From SURF-24 sp964537965 (GTDB taxonomy: Bacteria > Bacteroidota > Ignavibacteria > Ignavibacteriales > SURF-24): 9,342 nt of DNA. Position numbers and translations under genes: made by a program. The notes below the pieces were generated by a model. That model did no database searches and was not told the DNA's origin. It saw only the letters and a program-made list of their open reading frames with translations. The stretch lies in contig CAZIDB010000188.1 of the NCBI GenBank assembly GCA_964537965.1, positions 1 through 9,342 of the forward strand, written 5' to 3'. Shown one piece after another: positions 1 through 7,785 of this stretch (position 1 is the first letter of the stretch; each line of letters begins with the position of its first letter).

Positions 1-64
1 TATAGTTCACATCTCTTCTTTTTCTTATGTTTACATCAAATGAAAATAAAACCGCGAGGTTAGA

Positions 65-1339
65 ATGATATTTCAAAAAAAAATTATTGCTTCATTTCTA
101 TTTTTCTTACTAATTCCAATCTTGTACTCTGAATGTTATTGTCAATCAGAGATTAAGAAAAATCCTTGTCCAATTGATGCAGATATTTGGGTGCTTGCCG
201 GCCAATCACAAATGGCTGGCGCAGGACGTACACCAGATACTTTGACAGATTCAAGAATAATGATGCTTAACATGGATGATAAATGGATGGTTGCTAAAAA
301 TCCGCTTCATAGGATTTTTGAAGCTACTGCTCCGGCTTACGAAAAAGGATTTTTTGAGCTATTACCTGAAAATATGAAAGACTGGGATAAAGCTCATGCA
401 CAGTTTCAGATGCTTGCGCAATTAAGCAAGACGAATCCAGTTGGCGGAGTTGGTCCCGGGCTTTATTTTGCCAAACATATTTTAGAGCATACAAATCGCA
501 CTATTGCATTAATACCATGTGCATTAGGTGGATCTAAAATGGAAATGTGGTATCCCGAAAAAAAATCCGAGGGTAATAATTCTCTTTACGGTACAATGAT
601 AAACAGGATCAATTCTGTCGGTAAAGAAAAAATAAAAGGCTTCATTTGGTCCCAGGGAGAAGCTGAAGCAATGATGTTGAAGACTGATAAATATGAAAAA
701 GATTTGCTTCGTTTGATAGAATCTGTACGTAAGGATGTTGGAAATCCTGAACTTCCGGTAATCCTTGTTCAGGCAGGAAGATTTATAACAGTAAATCCTG
801 CAATGGATAAAACATGGGAAGAAATTCGTGAGATACAACGCAAGGTTGCCGGTGAATCAGAAAATGTTTATATGGTTAGCGGCATTGATTTACCTCTTGA
901 TGACTGTGCGCATATTTCTACAGATGGACAAAAAAGGCTTGGTAAAAGAATAGCCGAAATAGCTTTAACTTATGTTTACAATCAGCCGGGTCATGCAAAA
1001 CAAATTTCACTTGAATCAATGAAAATATGTAAAGATGAAAAATCTAATTCATACTATCTTCATTTACATTATAGCGGAGTATGCGGACACTTATCGTCTT
1101 GCGGTCGTCCGGGGCAATTTGAACTTCGTGTAAACGGTGAGGCTAAAATAGAATATGTGGTTTCTAAAATCGAATTTGATCCGGATGATGAAGCCGGATT
1201 AAATTTATTTTTATCAGGAATTCCTAATGAAGTTGCTCAGCTTATATGTGGAAACGGCGTAAACCCTTATATGAATATTACTGATTCATTGGATAATCCC
1301 ATTCCAGCTTTTGGACCGATAGATATTCCCATGAAGTAA
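65..1339 (+). CDS. Secreted SGNH-fold acetylesterase, sialate O-acetylesterase / CE6 type
   Basis: This 424-residue protein probably removes acetyl groups from sugars outside the cytoplasm. Residues about 5-22 are a hydrophobic signal peptide, with cleavage plausible just before Q27; C24 and C26 lack a proper lipobox. The SGNH blocks are visible. GQSQM (46-50) carries the likely nucleophile S48. GGVGPG (127-132) is the second block. WSQGEAEA (195-202) matches the WxQGExD block of the family. DDCAH (279-283) supplies the catalytic Asp/His pair. The C-terminal 110 residues look beta-rich, and the end (GNGVNPYMNI then PAFGPIDI) resembles the Y-G-x-x-NP-x-x-NLY...PAxPF tail of sialate O-acetylesterases. 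GAGG at 56-59, five bases before the ATG, supports the start. It is the first of six co-directional genes. Sialic acid as substrate is not implied, because no nan genes are nearby and the family also acts on acetyl-xylan and other glycans. Family assignment is firm, substrate unknown. Confidence 0.9.
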   Translation: MIFQKKIIASFLFFLLIPILYSECYCQSEIKKNPCPIDADIWVLAGQSQMAGAGRTPDTLTDSRIMMLNMDDKWMVAKNPLHRIFEATAPAYEKGFFELLPENMKDWDKAHAQFQMLAQLSKTNPVGGVGPGLYFAKHILEHTNRTIALIPCALGGSKMEMWYPEKKSEGNNSLYGTMINRINSVGKEKIKGFIWSQGEAEAMMLKTDKYEKDLLRLIESVRKDVGNPELPVILVQAGRFITVNPAMDKTWEEIREIQRKVAGESENVYMVSGIDLPLDDCAHISTDGQKRLGKRIAEIALTYVYNQPGHAKQISLESMKICKDEKSNSYYLHLHYSGVCGHLSSCGRPGQFELRVNGEAKIEYVVSKIEFDPDDEAGLNLFLSGIPNEVAQLICGNGVNPYMNITDSLDNPIPAFGPIDIPMK

Positions 1340-1380
1340 ATAACAAATAGTTAACGCATATAAAAGTTATTTCAAGTGAT

Positions 1381-1385
1381 AAGGA
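1381..1385 (+). promoter_or_regulatory. Ribosome binding site deciding the paralogue A start
   Basis: AAGGA lies five bases upstream of the ATG at 1391. The alternative in-frame GTG at 1376 lies upstream of this motif and has no such sequence of its own, so the shorter form with the clean signal peptide is preferred. Confidence 0.65.
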
Positions 1386-1390
1386 TTTTT

Positions 1391-2356
1391 ATGAACACTC
1401 TTTTTAAAAAGCTATTTCTTCTTTTACTCCCGTTTTTATTATTTGATTGTATTACTTTTCCGCAAAGCAAAGACAAAATACAACTGGTTCCGCTTGAATC
1501 TCCGCAGGGTGAATTTGGTCCAATCGGGTTCAAAATGTTTGTACCATGGATGGATGGCAGCATTGAAATGCGCTATCCCGAAACAGTGGACGGAAAAGAT
1601 GGAATGTATTTCATAGACCATTTCAGACCTGATATGCAGCCACTTTCAAAGTTGGAGAAATATCCGCAATGGAAACAGGATGAAAAAACCGGCGTAATAT
1701 ATTATTCCTGTACTACAGCCGAAGGAGTTGAGTTTGGTGGTATTGTTAATTCAACTGAAGATGAAGTAAGGATGGAATTTTTTATTAAGAACCATACAGA
1801 TAAACCTCTTGTTGATGTTAACCCGCAGCTTTGTTTAAAGCTGACTTACTCAAATGATTTTAACCTTACTAAAACAGCTTCGGGTGTTTTCATCTGGGCA
1901 GATGGAAAACGTACCAGACTTGATGAACTAACACCTAGCGCAAAAGAGAAAGAAAGAGATCCACTTATGATAATTGCGCGAAAAGGATTTGTGAATCTTG
2001 AAGGCGTTGGAAAAACAAAATATAACGGATTAGGACAGGATGTTTTTATGTCTAACTATGTTAAAGACAGTACCGGTAAACCAATGTTTGTATGGTGGAT
2101 GATGAATCAGGAAAGTGATGAAGACATTATTTATAAAGAAAGCCGGGATAAAAAACATCTTGTTGCAGTTTCATTTCCCGGTAGTGTTAGCTATTTGATT
2201 TATAATTCGCTTAATCCCTGTATCCATGCAGGTCCGTCAATTCAATTTACTATTGAACCGAAAAGAGAACGACACTGGTACGGAACAGTTTATCTTCTAA
2301 AAAATGATGCTGAATTATTAATGAAAAGATATAAAAACGGACAACGCGAAAACTAA
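1391..2356 (+). CDS. Secreted protein of unknown function, paralogue A of a tandem pair
   Basis: I do not recognise a named family. The 321-residue product has a signal peptide (KK at 6-7, hydrophobic 8-19), with export likely ending near Q25. C20 is preceded by F-D, which is a poor lipobox. The body alternates short hydrophobic and polar stretches like a beta-sandwich. It is rich in conserved pieces shared with the next gene: GPIGF (43-47), GSIEMR (56-61), GMYFIDH (71-77), EVRMEF (125-130), SRDKKHLVAV (251-260), NPCIHAGPSIQF (275-286) and RHWYG (294-298). Compared with its neighbour it has 14 extra residues between about 211 and 238. A GTG at 1376 is in frame, but AAGGA at 1381-1385 sits five bases before the ATG at 1391, so I chose the ATG. 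The C-x-H of NPCIHAGPS resembles a PCLHSDP-type motif I recall from uncharacterised planctomycete proteins, a weak link. It may be a carbohydrate-active or carbohydrate-binding protein of the operon. Confidence 0.85.
   Translation: MNTLFKKLFLLLLPFLLFDCITFPQSKDKIQLVPLESPQGEFGPIGFKMFVPWMDGSIEMRYPETVDGKDGMYFIDHFRPDMQPLSKLEKYPQWKQDEKTGVIYYSCTTAEGVEFGGIVNSTEDEVRMEFFIKNHTDKPLVDVNPQLCLKLTYSNDFNLTKTASGVFIWADGKRTRLDELTPSAKEKERDPLMIIARKGFVNLEGVGKTKYNGLGQDVFMSNYVKDSTGKPMFVWWMMNQESDEDIIYKESRDKKHLVAVSFPGSVSYLIYNSLNPCIHAGPSIQFTIEPKRERHWYGTVYLLKNDAELLMKRYKNGQREN
2138..2174 (+). repeat. 37-nt exact direct repeat, copy 1 (in paralogue A)
   Basis: These 37 bases are identical to 3122-3158 in the downstream paralogue, including synonymous positions. 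They encode the shared ESRDKKHLVAVS segment. The repeat comes from tandem gene duplication and is not a mobile repeat. Confidence 0.9.
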
Positions 2357-2416
2357 TTATCCTCGGTAACTCTTCTGTAAAATTTTTAGTATTTCATCAC
2401 AAAAGGAAAATGATTG

Positions 2417-3340
2417 ATGAAACCCTCTGCTCAAAAAATAATAACTTTCTTTTTTCTTATTCTCGTATTTGCCAATTTTATAAATGCACAGAGTCAAGAA
2501 CCAATTAAAATTACTCCGCTCGAAAAACCTACAGGCAACTATGGTCCCATTGGGTTTCAATTAAGTGCTGATTGGATGAATGGGAGTATTGAAATGCGCT
2601 TTCCGGAAACTGTTGATGATGAAACCGGAATGTATTTCATCGACCATTACCGTTCTGATATGCTGGCACATTCCAAAATGGAAAAATATCCGGATTGGAT
2701 AATAAATAGAACCAACGGAGAAATTTCTTATTCTTATACTACACCGGAGGGAATTGAATTTGGAGGATTTGTTAATTCAACTGATGAGGAAGTAAGAATG
2801 GAATTCTTTGTTAAAAATCATTCCTCAGAAGAAATTAAAAACGTAAGTCCTCAAATCTGCCTTATGCTTGATAAATCGGTTGATTTTAATACACTGAAAT
2901 CCACATCAGATGTATTTATATGGTCAGAAGGTAAATGTATTAGTCTTGATAAAACAACGCCAAGCACCGCTGAAAAAGGAAGAGATGCGCAGTTAGTAAT
3001 ACCAAGAAAAGGATTTACAAATTTACAGGCTGTGGGAAAAACAAAAATACTTGAGCCCGGGAAAGATATAGGAACTTGGTGGCGGACAAATGAAGAGAGT
3101 GATGAGGATATAATCTTTCGTGAAAGCCGGGATAAAAAACATCTTGTTGCAGTTTCATGGCCGGGTGAAGTCAGTTTCATTATTTATAATTCTCTTAATC
3201 CCTGTATTCATGCAGGTCCGTCAATTCAGTTTACAATTGAACCGGGAAGGGAACGACATTGGTATGGTACAATTTACCTGATGAAGAATGATCCTGGCGA
3301 GCTACTTAAGAAATATAAAAATGGTAAAAGAAGTAATTAA
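2417..3340 (+). CDS. Secreted protein of unknown function, paralogue B of a tandem pair
   Basis: This 307-residue protein is a tandem paralogue of the preceding gene. By hand count, residues 31-210 align without gaps at about 58% identity (105 of 180) and the last 83 residues at about 80%. The signal peptide is clear (hydrophobic 8-22, INA-Q with cleavage after A24), so the mature protein begins at Q25, matching the position in paralogue A. GPIGF (43-47), GSIEMR (56-61), EVRMEF (125-130), NPCIHAGPSIQF (261-272) and RHWYG (280-284) are retained. Fourteen residues present in A between the GKTK and WW motifs are missing. The ATG at 2417 is preceded by AGGA at 2404-2407, nine bases away; an adjacent TTG at 2414 is less likely. 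No catalytic function can be assigned. Keeping two diverged secreted copies beside a glycosidase-like gene suggests related but non-identical roles on the same glycan (inference). Confidence 0.86.
   Translation: MKPSAQKIITFFFLILVFANFINAQSQEPIKITPLEKPTGNYGPIGFQLSADWMNGSIEMRFPETVDDETGMYFIDHYRSDMLAHSKMEKYPDWIINRTNGEISYSYTTPEGIEFGGFVNSTDEEVRMEFFVKNHSSEEIKNVSPQICLMLDKSVDFNTLKSTSDVFIWSEGKCISLDKTTPSTAEKGRDAQLVIPRKGFTNLQAVGKTKILEPGKDIGTWWRTNEESDEDIIFRESRDKKHLVAVSWPGEVSFIIYNSLNPCIHAGPSIQFTIEPGRERHWYGTIYLMKNDPGELLKKYKNGKRSN
3122..3158 (+). repeat. 37-nt exact direct repeat, copy 2 (in paralogue B)
   Basis: Identical over 37 bases to 2138-2174 in paralogue A, 984 bases upstream. It is bounded by mismatches on both sides (a/t before, t/g after). 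A second strongly conserved block follows, including a shared 20-nt run that encodes the HAGPSIQ part of the motif. Confidence 0.9.
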
Positions 3341-3365
3341 TCCTTAATTCATAACATTCTTTCTT

Positions 3366-3369
3366 GGAG
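3366..3369 (+). promoter_or_regulatory. Ribosome binding site deciding the start of the large hydrolase gene
   Basis: GGAG lies six bases before the ATG at 3376. An in-frame TTG at 3364-3366 overlaps this motif and would add only four residues before the signal peptide, so translation most likely starts at 3376. Confidence 0.7.
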
Positions 3370-3375
3370 ATCTTA

Positions 3376-6285
3376 ATGAGAACTAAAACTTTCATTTTGT
3401 TCGTAAGTGTTTTGCTGGTAATAGTTCAAAACAGGAATTATGCACAATCGATAATTATTTTAACAAGCGATCAACAGCTTCAGGAGCTGCAAGATCCTGA
3501 CAAAAAATTAGATATATCAATGGGATTTGAAAAAAATATTTCAAGCTTGCGTGAAGTTTGTGAAGCAGCAAAATCGAGAAATGAAAAAGTTTTAACAATA
3601 GCATTTGACGAGTTTTTCAGGCAATATAGAGATCAGGCGGGAACAGAGCGTAAGCTTACTCCTGTTATGGATGAATACATAAAGAAGTTAAAAACAGTTA
3701 GCGATTTTGCAGCTAAATATGGACTTGGAATTGGATTGAGTCTTCTAAGCCCTCTTGAGATCGGTCCCGCTTTTGCAAAGGAAACAGGTGAGTATGGCCG
3801 ATGGCTGCGTTATGCTGTAGGATTACGTGAGCCCAAGACTGGAAAATTTGAAGTTCAGTTATGGCGCGAACATTACTGGACTAATAACAAAGGCAAGTTT
3901 GCATTAAAGCTAAAAGGATTTAAAGTCTACGCATTTAAAGAAAAAGAAATTGATGATGGTAAATATTCTGTTGTTCTGCCGGAAGATATTATTGAAATAA
4001 AAAATAATGTAAAGATTGAAGAATGGCCTGATACCACTGTTGTTCCAAAGTGGATACCAACAAGTATAAAGCATGACGTATCTGTTCCAATTAGTCGTGT
4101 AAGCATTTACAGTGAAGGTTGCGAAGAATTGAAAGGATATGACCGTGTTTTTGTAATGCTTGAATATGAAACCCCGGAGATGGATTACTTTAGTCCTAAT
4201 GCATTGCCTTTCCTTAAAAATGTTCTAAAGAAATATTCGGATCAGGGAATTAATCTCGTAAGCCTTTATTCCGATGAAATGCATATTCAGCAGGACTGGA
4301 ATTATCACAATCATCATGAAAACGGTCAGTTCAGCAACAGATTTATGACAGACAATTTTGCAAAAACTTATGCTGAAAAATATGGTTCTCAATATCGTGA
4401 TATGGATAAATATATGTTATACTTTATGTATGGGCCAAAAAGTTTTGACCGTACACCAAAGGCGACTTTGAATTCACAATATGTTATGGGAGATAAACCT
4501 GAGGATATTGCAAAAACAATCTTATTCAGAGATCGGTATTATAAGATGTTAAATAACCAGGTGGTCGACTTGTTTAAAACTGCAAAAGATTATGCCGATG
4601 GATTGTTCAAATGTGAATTGCCAACTTTGGCTCATGCTTCCTGGGCAGAAAGTCCGACAATAGATTTAGTTGAAACAGAAGAGCTCCAGAAGCAGGCTTA
4701 TCTTTATGAATATACTTCTAACTTTCTGTGGTCGAATACAGTTCAACAGGCAGCAGCAGCTTGCTACGATTATTTCAAATGGGGAGAATACCTTCAGCCG
4801 ACAGGAAATGATTTTGCTGAATGCGGCTGGGCAGATAGAGACTACTATGGTGCAGCATTAGCCGCTTCAATTGGAATTATTAATAAATATCCCAATGCTT
4901 ATGCGGCATTCTGGGGAATGCCAAGGATAGCTGAGAAATGGAAATACTCAATTAATAGTGCTTTTGGTGCGGCTGCAACTCCAACCATAGATGCAATAAC
5001 GGAACACGTTCACAGAGATGTTGATGTACTTGTTCTCTATCCTATGAATTTAGTTGCTGCCGAAGAACGTTTTGGAAGCTGGATGACACAGTACGCATAT
5101 AGCAATTATATAACTGCCGAAAAACTTTTGGAAGTTGGTAAAATTTCAGCCGACGGAAAAATTGAAATTGCAGGGAGAAAATTTTCGACCTTGGTTTCAC
5201 TGTTTGAAGTTGTACCTGCTGATGGACTCCTGGAATTTATGGACAAGTTTAATAATGCCGGTGGAAAATTAATCTGGTTCGGAACTCCTCCGCTTTTAGA
5301 TAGCAAAGAAAACAATTGCTTAAGCAAATGGGAAAAACTCTTCGGTGTTGAATACACTCCTTCAGTTTTCTTTGGACAAATTGCAGCAGGCAAAGAAGTA
5401 ATATTTAAAAATGATTTTAAAGACATACCAAAGCAAACGATTTTAACTGATTTTCTTGTTGATAGGATTTATCCGGTTAAGTTGAAGCAAGATTCTAAAC
5501 TTGTTGCTGTTGTTGATGGCTTGAATATCGGCGCGAAGAAGACTAACGGAAATGGTGAAGCATACTTCCTGGGATTCCGTCCACGGGATGATCAATCCCA
5601 AAGCCTTGGATACGAGACAAGAACAATGTTTGATATTCTTAATACTCTTGGAGCATACCCTTCAACAGGGAAGTTTTCCAAAGTAAATGATAACACGGAG
5701 TATGTTTCAAGAAATTCCGATTATTTAACAACTCGTTTCCCAAACGGTACTACGGTAATTGTTAAACATTACCGTACACACAGGGAAGGATGGGCGGATG
5801 GTTTCTCCCGTGATGATGCTGCAGATGCAGAGGTTCTAAAAAACAATCCAATGCCTTCAGATGAAATGAATCTTGTTGATTTCAAAGTGAACGGACACAA
5901 AATAGATTTTACAGGTAAACAGATTTGCTCTTTCAATCTAAATGCAAAAGGAGAACTTATTTCTTTTGAAGGACATAATTGCGATAAAGTGAAAATCGAT
6001 AATAAACTTTATAAGTTAAGCAATAAAAAACAAAACATGATTTGCTGGACAAATCCTACTGAACAGGAAAAAACAAGTTATAAAGCATTGATGAAAATCT
6101 GGTTAGATGCTGATGGTGAAATTAGTATTCCTTCAAATATTTCAAAAGAGAAAATAAAATTTGCAAAAACGGATTATGAAAAGATTAGCTATATCGAAAA
6201 TGTAAATTACAAATTGAAGAACGGTAATCTTAGACTTAGTGCAAAACCCGAACTTTCAGGAAGATGGATTTACATCTGTGAATAG
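3376..6285 (+). CDS. Large secreted glycoside hydrolase-like protein, (beta/alpha)8 barrel plus GH42-trimerisation-like domain
   Basis: This 969-residue protein has a signal peptide (hydrophobic 6-17, NYA-Q with cleavage after A23). Residues 24 to about 530 read like a glycosidase barrel, with strand-like segments VLTIAFDEF (72-80), GLGIGLSLL (116-124), RVFVMLEYE (257-265) and NLVSLYSDEMHI (293-304). About 150-250 looks like an inserted beta-rich excursion. Acidic candidates for catalysis are D300/E301 in LYSDEMHIQQDW, E425 in SWAESPTID and E482 in NDFAECGWADRD. Residues about 548-640 (VLVLYPMN ... GGKLIWFGTPP) resemble the flavodoxin/GATase-like trimerisation domain that follows the barrel in GH42 beta-galactosidases and related families. 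The C-terminal 200 residues are beta-rich. I cannot place it in a specific GH family, and canonical GH42 signatures are not evident. It is the largest gene in the operon and the likely backbone- or side-chain-cleaving enzyme (inference). The hydrolase call is moderate and the substrate unknown. Confidence 0.7.
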   Translation: MRTKTFILFVSVLLVIVQNRNYAQSIIILTSDQQLQELQDPDKKLDISMGFEKNISSLREVCEAAKSRNEKVLTIAFDEFFRQYRDQAGTERKLTPVMDEYIKKLKTVSDFAAKYGLGIGLSLLSPLEIGPAFAKETGEYGRWLRYAVGLREPKTGKFEVQLWREHYWTNNKGKFALKLKGFKVYAFKEKEIDDGKYSVVLPEDIIEIKNNVKIEEWPDTTVVPKWIPTSIKHDVSVPISRVSIYSEGCEELKGYDRVFVMLEYETPEMDYFSPNALPFLKNVLKKYSDQGINLVSLYSDEMHIQQDWNYHNHHENGQFSNRFMTDNFAKTYAEKYGSQYRDMDKYMLYFMYGPKSFDRTPKATLNSQYVMGDKPEDIAKTILFRDRYYKMLNNQVVDLFKTAKDYADGLFKCELPTLAHASWAESPTIDLVETEELQKQAYLYEYTSNFLWSNTVQQAAAACYDYFKWGEYLQPTGNDFAECGWADRDYYGAALAASIGIINKYPNAYAAFWGMPRIAEKWKYSINSAFGAAATPTIDAITEHVHRDVDVLVLYPMNLVAAEERFGSWMTQYAYSNYITAEKLLEVGKISADGKIEIAGRKFSTLVSLFEVVPADGLLEFMDKFNNAGGKLIWFGTPPLLDSKENNCLSKWEKLFGVEYTPSVFFGQIAAGKEVIFKNDFKDIPKQTILTDFLVDRIYPVKLKQDSKLVAVVDGLNIGAKKTNGNGEAYFLGFRPRDDQSQSLGYETRTMFDILNTLGAYPSTGKFSKVNDNTEYVSRNSDYLTTRFPNGTTVIVKHYRTHREGWADGFSRDDAADAEVLKNNPMPSDEMNLVDFKVNGHKIDFTGKQICSFNLNAKGELISFEGHNCDKVKIDNKLYKLSNKKQNMICWTNPTEQEKTSYKALMKIWLDADGEISIPSNISKEKIKFAKTDYEKISYIENVNYKLKNGNLRLSAKPELSGRWIYICE

Positions 6286-6330
6286 TTTTTGATTACTAAA
6301 AATGAATTAACTAAGAAGAGAATTAGAATC

Positions 6331-7758
6331 ATGGATTCATCTAAAATAAAAATAGGTTTGTTCTCAATCGGATTAAAAACTTACTGGGATCAATTTCCCG
6401 GTTTGTTCGATAAGCTGGATGGATACAGAAAAAATATTTCTAATAGATTGAGCAAAGGAGATGTTGAGGTTATTGATGCTAAAATGGTTGATACTGTTGA
6501 AAAAGCTCGTTTGGCTGCCGATATGTTCAGAGAAAAAAATGTTTCAATAATTTTCCTGTATATCTCAACCTATGCACTATCATCTACTGTTTTACCTGTT
6601 GTGCAAAAAGTAAATGTCCCCGTAATTATTCTAAATCTTCAGCCGGATAAAGCAATTGATTATAAATGGTTTAATAACCTTGGTGACAGGGCTGTAATGA
6701 CAGGTGAATGGCTTGCCTACTGCCAGGCTTGTCCTGTACCTGAAATTGCAAGTGTATTCAATCGCGCAGGCATACAGTTTCATCAGATTACCGGGACATT
6801 GGATGATGCAGATGCATGGAAAGAAATTGATGAATGGATTGAAGCAATGCGTGTAGCGGACATTATGAGGAGAAACAGGTTGGGAGTTCTCGGTCACTAT
6901 TATTGCGGTATGCTTGATGTTTATACTGATCTTACATTGCAGGCAGTAACATTTGGTTCACATATCGAATTGCTTGAAATGTGCCAGCTTAAAGCTTGCA
7001 GAGATAGTGTGACGGATGATGAAATATCTAAAAAACTGCAGCAGATTTTTGAAGAGTATGATGTTTCACCTGAATGCAAAAAAGATGAAATTCTAAGGGC
7101 AGCCAAAACATCCGTTGCACTTGATAAATTAATTGCCGAAAAACGAATCGGATCACTTGCATATTATTATGAAGGTGTTGAAGGAAACGATTACCAGGAT
7201 ATTATTACTTCGGTTATTACAGGCAATTCAATATTAACCGCTCATAATGTTCCGGTTGCAGGTGAAATGGAAGTTAAAAATGTTCAGGCAATGAAAATTA
7301 TGGATTCGTTTGGAAGCGGCGGTTCCTTCTCGGAATTCAACGGAATGGATTTTAATGATGATATTCTTTTGATGGGACATGACGGACCGGGACATCTTGC
7401 AATTGCAGAAGGTAAACCCAAACTTAAACCGCTCGGTGTTTATCATGGAAAACCAGGTAAGGGATTATCGGTTGAAATGAAAGTTAAACATGGTAAAATT
7501 ACTATACTTGCGGTAGTTCAAAAGCCTGATGGCAAATTGAAAATGATTGTTGCTGAAGGTGAATCTGTTCCGGGACCTATTCTTGAAGTTGGCAACACGA
7601 TGAGCCGTTATAAATTTCCTGTTTCAATAAAGCAGTTTATTAATGAATGGAGTAAGCAGGGACCATCTCATCATTGTGCAATTGGAGTCGGTCACATCTA
7701 TTCCAAAATAGAAAAGCTGGGCAAATTATTAAATGTTGAAGTGGTAAAAATTTGTTAA
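6331..7758 (+). CDS. L-arabinose/L-fucose isomerase-family protein, cytoplasmic
   Basis: This 475-residue protein belongs to the L-arabinose/L-fucose isomerase superfamily, metal-dependent aldose-ketose isomerases of the cytoplasm. The N-terminal Rossmann-like domain (KIGLFSIGLKTYWDQFPGL, 6-24; STYALSSTVLPVV, 79-91; VPVIILNLQP, 96-105) is very close to what I recall of the AraA-like group. The four metal-ligand positions of AraA (E306, E333, H350, H450 in E. coli) have counterparts at E312 (AGEMEVK), E335 (SFSEF), H350 (MGHDGPGH) and H447/H448 (GPSHHC). Length is slightly below the usual 500 of AraA. It is the only product in the operon without a signal peptide, so it would act on imported sugar. 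The start is ATG 6331 with a purine-rich AGAAGAGAA upstream; an in-frame TTG at 6289 would add 14 unlikely residues. The MGHDGPGH branch differs from true AraA in the third ligand block, so the actual sugar is uncertain and I give no symbol. Confidence 0.88.
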   Translation: MDSSKIKIGLFSIGLKTYWDQFPGLFDKLDGYRKNISNRLSKGDVEVIDAKMVDTVEKARLAADMFREKNVSIIFLYISTYALSSTVLPVVQKVNVPVIILNLQPDKAIDYKWFNNLGDRAVMTGEWLAYCQACPVPEIASVFNRAGIQFHQITGTLDDADAWKEIDEWIEAMRVADIMRRNRLGVLGHYYCGMLDVYTDLTLQAVTFGSHIELLEMCQLKACRDSVTDDEISKKLQQIFEEYDVSPECKKDEILRAAKTSVALDKLIAEKRIGSLAYYYEGVEGNDYQDIITSVITGNSILTAHNVPVAGEMEVKNVQAMKIMDSFGSGGSFSEFNGMDFNDDILLMGHDGPGHLAIAEGKPKLKPLGVYHGKPGKGLSVEMKVKHGKITILAVVQKPDGKLKMIVAEGESVPGPILEVGNTMSRYKFPVSIKQFINEWSKQGPSHHCAIGVGHIYSKIEKLGKLLNVEVVKIC

Positions 7759-7775
7759 TTCAATTTGAAAAGTTG

Positions 7776-7779
7776 AAGG
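7776..7779 (+). promoter_or_regulatory. Ribosome binding site supporting a TTG start
   Basis: AAGG lies six bases before TTG at 7786. No in-frame ATG exists until far inside the serine hydrolase domain, and the TTG is followed directly by KR and a hydrophobic run, a normal signal peptide. This makes TTG the start codon. Confidence 0.7.
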
Positions 7780-7785
7780 TGTAAT

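Noticed and set aside
1..64. Promoter before the first gene
   Set aside because: Only 64 bases are available, and I see no convincing -7/-33 or -10/-35 pair; the operon may start further left.
524..838. Minus-strand open frame of about 104 codons inside the esterase gene
   Set aside because: It lies wholly opposite a well-supported gene, is rich in Cys, Phe and His as expected from reverse reading, and matches no family.
65..1339. Reading the first gene as evidence for sialic acid catabolism
   Set aside because: The sialate O-acetylesterase name covers a broad esterase family, and no sialidase, neuraminate lyase or ManNAc enzyme is in the window.
1340..1390. ATAAC ... GTTAT inverted pair between the esterase and paralogue A as an internal terminator
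   Set aside because: Only five AT-rich pairs around a long loop and no T-run, so too weak to be called.
2851..3180. Minus-strand open frame of about 109 codons inside paralogue B
   Set aside because: A shadow of the conserved paralogue coding sequence, with no ribosome site or recognisable domain.
5106..5426. Minus-strand open frame of about 106 codons inside the large hydrolase gene
   Set aside because: Antisense to a continuous domain of the large protein; its low-complexity Ser/Leu/Pro composition comes from the opposite strand.
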